Source: Silicimonas sp.
GTDB lineage: Bacteria; Pseudomonadota; Alphaproteobacteria; Rhodobacterales; Rhodobacteraceae
Length of the DNA stretch: 56,084 nucleotides
Direction: 5' to 3'
NCBI GenBank assembly: GCA_022824525.1
Contig: JAJDZT010000013.1
Span: 1 to 56,084, forward strand
Shown: positions 51,062-56,084 of the stretch, in pieces
Layout of the letters: every line of letters starts with the position of its first letter
How positions within the stretch are numbered: position 1 is the first letter of the stretch
Notes under the pieces: generated by a model
Database searches by the model: none
What the model was told of the DNA's origin: nothing
The model's input: only the letters and a program-made list of their open reading frames with translations
Position numbers and translations under genes: made by a program

Positions 51062-52738
51062 ATGGCGCAAAACGCAACCATGGAGGAGTTCGAGGCCCTC
51101 CTGAACGAAAGCCTCGATATCGACACGCCGGATGAAGGCAGTGTTGTCAAAGGCAAAGTCATCGCAATCGAAGCGGGACAAGCCATCATCGACGTCGGCT
51201 ACAAGATGGAAGGCCGTGTCGAACTCAAAGAATTCGCAAATCCCGGTGAAGCTCCTGAAATCGCTGTTGGCGATGAAGTGGAAGTTTATCTCGACCGTGT
51301 CGAGAACGCGCGCGGCGAAGCGGTTATCAGCCGTGACAAAGCCCGCCGTGAAGCTGCATGGGACAAGCTCGAAAAAGCCTATGCCGACGATGCCCGCGTC
51401 GAAGGCGCAATCTTCGGTCGGGTCAAAGGCGGCTTTACCGTCGATCTTGGCGGTGCCGTGGCCTTCCTGCCCGGCTCTCAGGTCGATGTGCGCCCCGTGC
51501 GCGACGCTGGCCCGCTCATGGGCATGAAGCAGCCGTTCCAGATCCTCAAGATGGACCGTCGCCGGGGCAACATCGTTGTCTCCCGCCGCGCGATCCTCGA
51601 AGAAAGCCGCGCCGAACAGCGCGCCGAGGTCATCTCGAACATCGCGGAAGGCGACGCAGTTGACGGCGTGGTCAAGAACATCACCGAATACGGTGCGTTC
51701 GTTGATCTCGGCGGCGTTGACGGCCTGCTGCACGTGACCGACATGGCATGGCGTCGCGTCAACCACCCGTCGGAAATCGTCAGCATCGGCGAAACCGTGA
51801 AGGTCCAGATCGTCAAGATCAACAAGGAAACGCACCGCATCTCGCTCGGCATGAAGCAGCTTCAGGACGATCCTTGGGATTCCGTCGAAGCCAAGTTCCC
51901 GCTGGGGTCGGTCCATCAGGGCCGCGTCACGAACATCACCGATTACGGTGCGTTCGTGGAACTGGAAGCCGGTGTCGAAGGCCTCGTGCACGTCTCCGAG
52001 ATGTCCTGGACCAAGAAAAACGTCCACCCGGGCAAGATCGTGTCCACTTCTCAGGAAGTCGACGTCATGGTCCTCGAAATCGACAGCTCCAAGCGTCGCG
52101 TTTCGCTTGGTCTCAAGCAGACACAGCGTAACCCTTGGGAAGTCTTTGCAGAGCAGTTCCCGGTCGGCACCCACGTCGAAGGCGAAGTCAAGAACATCAC
52201 CGAATTCGGTCTGTTCGTCGGCCTCGAAAACGACATCGACGGCATGGTTCACCTCTCCGATATCTCCTGGGACCAGCGCGGCGAAGACGCCATCCAGGAC
52301 TATCGCAAGGGCGACGAGGTCAAGGCCGTTGTCACCGAAGTGGACGTTGAGAAGGAGCGTATTTCGCTTTCGATCAAGGCCCTCGATGACAGCTTCACCG
52401 AAGTCGTTGACGGCGTGAAGCGCGGCTCGATCATCACCGTTGTGGTCACCTCGATCGAGGATGGCGGCATCGAGGTCGAGTACGAAGGCGCCAAGTCCTT
52501 CATCCGTCGCTCCGACCTGTCGCGGGATCGCGCGGAACAGCGCCCTGACCGCTTCTCGGTCGGCGACAAGGTTGACGTGCGCGTCACCAATGTCGACGCC
52601 AAGTCGCGCCGCCTCGGTCTCTCGATCAAGACACGCGAGATCGCGGAAGAAAAGGAAGCCGTCGAACAGTACGGTTCCTCGGATTCCGGTGCGTCTCTCG
52701 GCGATATCCTTGGTGCAGCGCTCAACAAAGACGACTGA
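51062..52738 (+). CDS. rpsA: 30S ribosomal protein S1
   Basis: The 558-residue protein has six S1 (OB-fold) units starting near residues 25, 110, 195, 280, 367 and 455, with repeated VKNITEYGAFVDLGGVDGLLHVTDM-type sequence, e.g. GRVTNITDYGAFVELE and GEVKNITEFGLFVGLEN. It unfolds mRNA at the 30S platform. MAQNATMEEFEALL is the standard alphaproteobacterial N-terminus; the long open frame before it is leader sequence. Codon use is markedly biased toward C-ending codons, as expected of a highly expressed gene. ihfB, which usually follows in rhodobacters, is absent here. Confidence 0.98.
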   Translation: MAQNATMEEFEALLNESLDIDTPDEGSVVKGKVIAIEAGQAIIDVGYKMEGRVELKEFANPGEAPEIAVGDEVEVYLDRVENARGEAVISRDKARREAAWDKLEKAYADDARVEGAIFGRVKGGFTVDLGGAVAFLPGSQVDVRPVRDAGPLMGMKQPFQILKMDRRRGNIVVSRRAILEESRAEQRAEVISNIAEGDAVDGVVKNITEYGAFVDLGGVDGLLHVTDMAWRRVNHPSEIVSIGETVKVQIVKINKETHRISLGMKQLQDDPWDSVEAKFPLGSVHQGRVTNITDYGAFVELEAGVEGLVHVSEMSWTKKNVHPGKIVSTSQEVDVMVLEIDSSKRRVSLGLKQTQRNPWEVFAEQFPVGTHVEGEVKNITEFGLFVGLENDIDGMVHLSDISWDQRGEDAIQDYRKGDEVKAVVTEVDVEKERISLSIKALDDSFTEVVDGVKRGSIITVVVTSIEDGGIEVEYEGAKSFIRRSDLSRDRAEQRPDRFSVGDKVDVRVTNVDAKSRRLGLSIKTREIAEEKEAVEQYGSSDSGASLGDILGAALNKDD

Positions 52739-52757
52739 GCGCCCTCAAAGAACACCG

Positions 52758-52786
52758 AAAAGCCCCGCCTCGCGCGGGGCTTTTTT
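52758..52786 (+). terminator. Rho-independent terminator of rpsA
   Basis: AGCCCCGC (52761-52768) and GCGGGGCT (52774-52781) form a strong stem followed by TTTTT. Confidence 0.93.
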
Positions 52787-52862
52787 GTGGAAGGCGGTCA
52801 AGTGGGGCGTTCAATGCCGCGGTGAAACAATCCACCCCTGAATGGCAGCTATGAGCCCATCC

Positions 52863-53057
52863 TTACCAGATTGCGCGCCTTCCGGCGCACACGATGATGT
52901 GCGTCTGCCTCCGGCAGCCGCGTTCAAGTGCGTATTTGAAAAGAGATGAAGAGGCTTTCTTCCTCGTTCCAATATACCGGGGCGCCTGTCGCAGGGAGGC
53001 GGGGCAGAGCCTCTCAAACAAAGGATCGCGTGCGCCGGAAGGCGCGCAATCTGGTAA
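52863..53057. repeat. 195-bp element bounded by 28-bp perfect inverted repeats
   Basis: Arm 52863-52890 and arm 53030-53057 are exact reverse complements (28 bp) around 139 bp. Each arm contains its own small palindrome (GCGCC-TTCC-GGCGC), as in REP units, and the outer ends read TTA|CCAGATTG, compatible with a TA target duplication. No open frame lies inside. It fills most of the 549-bp gap 52739-53287; the rest holds only the rpsA terminator and the leader of the next gene. Confidence 0.85.
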
Positions 53058-53287
53058 ACTTCACTTCGTCCGCAAGGCCGTCTTTGACTTTTCGCATAGA
53101 CAGCCCTGTCCGTCTTCGATTTGCGCAGCGGGGCTAAGCCGATCAGGCACCACGCGCCAATAGATATTGACACTTGAATAAGTCAGCCAAAATTGACAAT
53201 GTAGTCCTATCTTTGTTGCCCGAAGATGGTCGTAACAGCTTCCCTTGAGGAGGGTGGAGCGGTCGCGACCCGTTTGGAGAACAAAAG

Positions 53288-54337
53288 ATGACGAAAATAA
53301 TCACCCGATATTTTGACAGCACCGCCAAGGCCCGTGCAGCGGAAAAAGACCTGATCTTTGTAGAGCGGGTGTCGCCCAATATCATCCACGTCTTCGAAGG
53401 CGCAGACGACATCGTGGGAAGCCTCGCAAAGTTCAGCGTCGATCCAACGACGGCCGACGCCTATCGGCAGCGCCTCGAAACCGGCGGTGCCGTAGTGCTG
53501 GTCAGGGCCGGCTACAAGCCTCTGGGCGTCGCTCAAATCACGCGCGATGTGGCTGCGCAGAGCGGTGCGATCGACATGGGGGACCTCGTTGAAGAGGTTA
53601 CCGTCCGCGACGACCCGCAATTCGCGCCGAGCATTCTGGATGACCATCCTCTGATGATGTCCCGACCGCGTCAGCCTGGTGACACCAATTACTACATGGC
53701 GAACTGGCCCATTCCGCTCATCAGCCGGAGAAAGCCCTTCACGCATTCGATCTTCCAGCCGCATGTCCGCATGGCGGATGTATTCTGGCCGCTGGTCGTT
53801 CGGACCAAACCCTATACGTGGAAGCTGTTCGACGAACACGCGTATATGGCGAACTGGCCGTTTGGTCATATCAGCAAGCGAAAGCCGATGGATGCGTTCG
53901 CATTCCCGCGCCATGCCCGCATGGCGAATTTCATTCTGCCGCTGCTCAGCAAACGGAAGCCCTACACGGGCTCGATCATTGATCGCCACGCCCGAATGGC
54001 CAACTGGCCGTTCCCGCACCTGATGAACAGCAAGACGGGCACCAATGCCCTCATGCCCGGTGCGCCGCGGATGGCGAACTTCCCGATCCCATTGCTCAGC
54101 AAACGGAAACCCTATGACAGCTTTGCCTTCGAGCGGCATTCCCGGATGGCGAACTTCCCGATCGGCTTGATCAGCAAGCGCAAACCATTCACGGGCTCGA
54201 TCTTTTCGAAGCACGCGCGGATGGCGAATTTCATCTTGCCACTCGTTGTGCGCAGTTCGGAGAGAAACCGGGATGGTGTTCCGAAGCAGTTCCTGCTTTC
54301 CCGGCTGTTCGGACTGCCGACGCTCTTGCCACGCTGA
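53288..54337 (+). CDS. Protein with YflT-like N-terminus and seven exact-length 25-residue repeats
   Basis: The 349-residue protein has a 100-residue N-terminus (ITRYFDSTAKARAAEKDLI; AYRQRLETGGAVVLVRAGY) that resembles the general stress protein 17M/YflT fold. From residue 137 to 311 there are seven tandem units of exactly 25 residues, consensus MANF/W-P-x-P-L-x-S-KRKP-Y...H-x-R, plus a partial eighth and a basic tail. The basic, aromatic, proline-containing repeats have no signal peptide or membrane helix. TTGGAGAA is the ribosome site. Function unknown; the repeats could bind nucleic acid, polyphosphate or membranes. Confidence 0.85.
   Translation: MTKIITRYFDSTAKARAAEKDLIFVERVSPNIIHVFEGADDIVGSLAKFSVDPTTADAYRQRLETGGAVVLVRAGYKPLGVAQITRDVAAQSGAIDMGDLVEEVTVRDDPQFAPSILDDHPLMMSRPRQPGDTNYYMANWPIPLISRRKPFTHSIFQPHVRMADVFWPLVVRTKPYTWKLFDEHAYMANWPFGHISKRKPMDAFAFPRHARMANFILPLLSKRKPYTGSIIDRHARMANWPFPHLMNSKTGTNALMPGAPRMANFPIPLLSKRKPYDSFAFERHSRMANFPIGLISKRKPFTGSIFSKHARMANFILPLVVRSSERNRDGVPKQFLLSRLFGLPTLLPR
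53696..54220 (+). repeat. Seven tandem 75-bp coding repeats
   Basis: Seven in-frame units of exactly 75 bp each begin with ATGGCGAA/GATGGCGGA-like sequence and encode MAN(F/W/V) and (S)KRKP. The units differ by many synonymous and replacement changes, so the array is old but its length has been kept constant. Confidence 0.9.
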
Positions 54338-54365
54338 CGAGAGCACATACCCGAATTTGAGGTCG

Positions 54366-54394
54366 AACAGCGCGCCCCGGGTGCGCTGTTTGTC
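54366..54394 (+). terminator. Probable terminator of the repeat-protein gene
   Basis: AACAGCGC (54366-54373) pairs with GCGCTGTT (54383-54390), followed by TTGTCGTT, a weak T-rich run. Confidence 0.5.
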
Positions 54395-54502
54395 GTTGCG
54401 GGTGACTATCCCCGCTTGAGAAACGCTCGGTTTCCCGGACAAGCTCTCCCAATGTGCCTTAATCTGTCCTAATCTTGCCTCTGGTAAGTGAAGGTGACCA
54501 GT

Positions 54503-55111
54503 ATGCCCAAGAGGGGAGAAACCGCGGCTCGCATCATGACTGCGGCGCGCGAGATCGTGAAGGCCAGCGGGCCCGATTCCCTGACATTCGATGCGGTGGC
54601 GGCGCGCGTGGGGGTGTCGAAACAAGCCGTTCTCTACTGGTATCCGAACAAAGCCCGCCTGATCGAAGCTCTGGTGCGACCGGCCCTCGAAGCGGAAAGC
54701 GCGGCGGGGCAGGGTGCCATAACCCGCAAGGCCAACCCGTCAGAGGCGATCCGCGCCTATATCGGCGCGCTTGCCGTGTTCCACACCTCCGACCTCGACC
54801 GGTTCCGCTTGATGTATGTAACCCCTCAGATCGGACAGCGACCCGGGCGGAATGGCCAGATGCTGACGACGCTCGGCCGTATCCATCCCGCAACGAACGA
54901 AATGTACGACAAGCTTGCGGAACGCCTCGTTGAGGGTGGGCGCTATCCGAGGTTGATCGACGCCCGCCGCGCGGCCGCCGCGATCCACACAGCGTTGCTG
55001 GGGCTGATCCTGCGCATGGCAATGGCAGATGCGCTGAACGCGCCTCTGCGCCTCAGGGACGACGCGTTGGTCGAGGCACTGGTCGGCGTCATGGCGCCCG
55101 AGGCGGCCTGA
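54503..55111 (+). CDS. TetR-family regulator
   Basis: The 202-residue protein has an N-terminal TetR HTH (RIMTAAREIVKASGPDSLTFDAVAARVGVSKQAVLYWYPNKARLIEAL, recognition helix around KQAVLYWYPNK) and a helical C-terminal domain of about 140 residues (SEAIRAYIGALAVFHTSDLDRFRLMYVTPQ). The effector is unknown. I chose ATG 54503, preceded by AAGG, rather than the GTG five codons upstream. The neighbouring small Tat protein, 41 bp downstream on the same strand, may be co-transcribed. No clear palindromic operator is visible in the short upstream region. Confidence 0.87.
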   Translation: MPKRGETAARIMTAAREIVKASGPDSLTFDAVAARVGVSKQAVLYWYPNKARLIEALVRPALEAESAAGQGAITRKANPSEAIRAYIGALAVFHTSDLDRFRLMYVTPQIGQRPGRNGQMLTTLGRIHPATNEMYDKLAERLVEGGRYPRLIDARRAAAAIHTALLGLILRMAMADALNAPLRLRDDALVEALVGVMAPEAA

Positions 55112-55152
55112 GGCGCTTGCCGCCAGTAACGCGCTCAGGCAAGCTGCGCGCC

Positions 55153-55509
55153 ATGTCCTGGACCCGTCGAGATGCCACCAAATTATTGGTCGCTGGTGCA
55201 AGCCTTGCGGCCACTCCCTTGCCCGTCGCTGCGGCGAGCAATGAGGAATGGGCCGACCGCCTTGCCGCCGATTTGAACGGTACCCTGAGCCCGGGATGCG
55301 ACGGCGTATTCAGTATCACGCAATTTGGCCAACTCAGACGCGACGACGGCAAAACCCATCTCGCCGCCGTTGTCCGCCTCGACTGGCCCCCCGGCTTCCG
55401 CACCCGCCGCTACGACGCCATCAAGCCGAGCGAGAAGGACGCCTACCTTCACCTCCACCTCGAAGCCTACGACCACTTCCGCAAGGCATGGCCGAACTGC
55501 GTGCTGTGA
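55153..55509 (+). CDS. Tat-exported small protein of unknown function
   Basis: The 118-residue product starts MSWTRRDATKLLVAGASLAATPLPVAAA, a twin-arginine signal (RR-D-x-x-K-L) with a hydrophobic stretch and an AxA-like cleavage site near residue 28. The mature part of about 90 residues (GVFSITQFGQLRRDDGKTHLAAVVRLDWPPG) is soluble and mostly beta; it matches no family I know. It may bind a cofactor in the cytoplasm before export, as many Tat substrates do, but no ligand motif is seen. Its 3' end overlaps the truncated ankyrin gene on the other strand. Confidence 0.65.
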   Translation: MSWTRRDATKLLVAGASLAATPLPVAAASNEEWADRLAADLNGTLSPGCDGVFSITQFGQLRRDDGKTHLAAVVRLDWPPGFRTRRYDAIKPSEKDAYLHLHLEAYDHFRKAWPNCVL

Positions 55510-55945
55510 TGTGAAGCAATTTGGTCGACTGGCGCGGAAGACATGAGTTGGCCTTGCAATCTGCGTCTTTTGTGGGTTTGGAATAGCGCTCGAGTACCGC
55601 CAGCGATTCAGGGTGACCGTCAGCGAAGGCTCTTGCGGTCTCTCCGGAAAAGCAGACGCCATCGACCTCGCCGGCTCGCGCCGTTGTGTCTGCTCCAGCG
55701 AGTATCAGTGCTTCAAGCGCTTCGGCATTCCATTCCGAGGCGGCGGTAATCAAAGGTGTCCACTGCAAGTTGTCGGACCGCTGCTCGACATCGGCTCCCA
55801 GGTCGATGCATCGCCGGATGATCGACGCCAGTTCATTCACATCATTTGGGTCAATACGGCCAAATCCCAGCCCGTAAAGGACGTTATATGCGCTTCCAAG
55901 CCCGATTTTCGGATCGGCGCCCTTGTCCAGAAGCAAGCTGACAAC
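55421..55945 (-). pseudogene. Ankyrin-repeat gene, 5' part removed by IS insertion
   Basis: The frame encodes ankyrin repeats: VVSLLLDKGADPKIG, then IIRRCIDLGADVEQRSDNLQWTPLITAASEWNAEALEALILAGADTTARA and GETARAFADGHPESLAVLERY. The first half-repeat begins right at the IS junction near 55945, so the start and all earlier repeats are missing; a TTG at 55936 could give a remnant of about 170 residues. The C-terminal 50 residues are unlike ankyrin and overlap the convergent Tat-protein gene, so that end may also be altered. Confidence 0.7.
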
Positions 55946-56084
55946 GGGTGTAGCCCAAGTTAGTGACTCGCTGCGACGGCTTGCCTGACCTTCCAGTCCA
56001 GGAAGTCGGGCACCCGGCGGTTCATGACGCAGTTCTTGAGCGCGAGCATCGCGTTGGCACCTCTCTTCGACCAGCGGGTGCCAG
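55946..56084 (-). mobile_element. 3' end of a DDE transposase gene and IS terminus (ISKra4-like)
   Basis: Minus-strand frame from the window edge to the TAA at 55960-55962 reads GTRWSKRGANAMLALKNC, then VMNRRVPDFLDWK and VRQAVAASH. The RWxxxGAxAxLAL pattern followed by a DFLDW-type helix is the usual C-terminus of ISKra4-like transposases. The stop is followed by CTTGGGCTACACCC, the likely IS end, which joins the ankyrin frame at about 55945. The transposase continues beyond the window. Confidence 0.6.

Noticed and set aside
50972..52252. Long minus-strand frame opposite rpsA
   Set aside because: It is a mirror of the strongly biased rpsA codons; the plus-strand S1 repeats explain the sequence fully.
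53696..54220. Regular 75-bp periodic sequence considered as a CRISPR array
   Set aside because: The period is in frame within one open reading frame, units are similar over their whole length, and there are no conserved direct repeats with unique spacers or cas genes.

Overview
The window looks like chromosomal DNA of a marine-type Rhodobacteraceae (roseobacter-like alphaproteobacterium). The evidence is a moderately GC-rich sequence with GTG and TTG starts, an NDUFS4-like accessory complex I subunit, the ybeY-corC-lnt-metK order, a SAM/SAH-type riboswitch just before metK (a class known from Rhodobacterales), and matches to the alphaproteobacterial SOS-box and CtrA-box patterns. Both ends of the window lie in insertion sequences (an IS21-like terminus on the left, a DDE transposase C-terminus on the right). 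Each has cut into a gene (ridA-like on the left, ankyrin-repeat on the right), so the window may be a contig bounded by IS copies.

Layout. 1-11.5 kb: broken ridA, a GFA protein, a secreted protein, uvrB, the complex I accessory subunit, GNAT, Stf0 sulfotransferase, inositol-monophosphatase-like enzyme, YegP-like protein, a PspA/YiaAB-type envelope-stress operon, the qorB/hxlR pair, a TetR repressor that shares its operator with the psp operon, tRNA-Arg(UCU) and a CoxG-like protein. 11.5-25.8 kb: a surface-polysaccharide locus with several glycosyltransferases, an RTX calcium-binding protein, P-loop sulfotransferase-like proteins, a polyprenyl-phosphate sugar-1-phosphate transferase, and a KpsM/KpsE/KpsT-type ABC exporter arranged around one divergent start. 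25.8-34 kb: catabolic genes, namely an enolase-superfamily sugar-acid enzyme, a zinc alcohol dehydrogenase, a Tet-type MFS pump, three alpha/beta hydrolases, a PLP dehydratase and a haloacid dehalogenase. 34-38.7 kb: FKBP isomerase and a second small glycan locus. 38.7-41.1 kb: a lactonase, dgoA and dgoK operon for galactonate catabolism.

41-52.8 kb is a housekeeping block: YjbR, ybeY, corC, lnt, riboswitch-metK, cmk and rpsA. The usually adjacent cmk and rpsA are separated here by an accessory insert holding an aldo/keto reductase, a two-gene TIR plus RipA-like membrane-protein operon (a candidate conflict or defence system), and a polytopic membrane protein. rpsA has its own promoter and a long leader with a terminator-like hairpin. 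52.8-56 kb: a 195-bp element with 28-bp perfect inverted repeats, a protein with exact 25-residue tandem repeats, a TetR regulator, a Tat-exported small protein, the truncated ankyrin gene and the right-hand IS.

The most interesting items are the TIR/RipA-like operon, the 25-residue repeat protein, the TetR operator network controlling the psp genes, the long-arm inverted repeat element and the rpsA leader. All functional names come from reading motifs by eye; no database search was possible.
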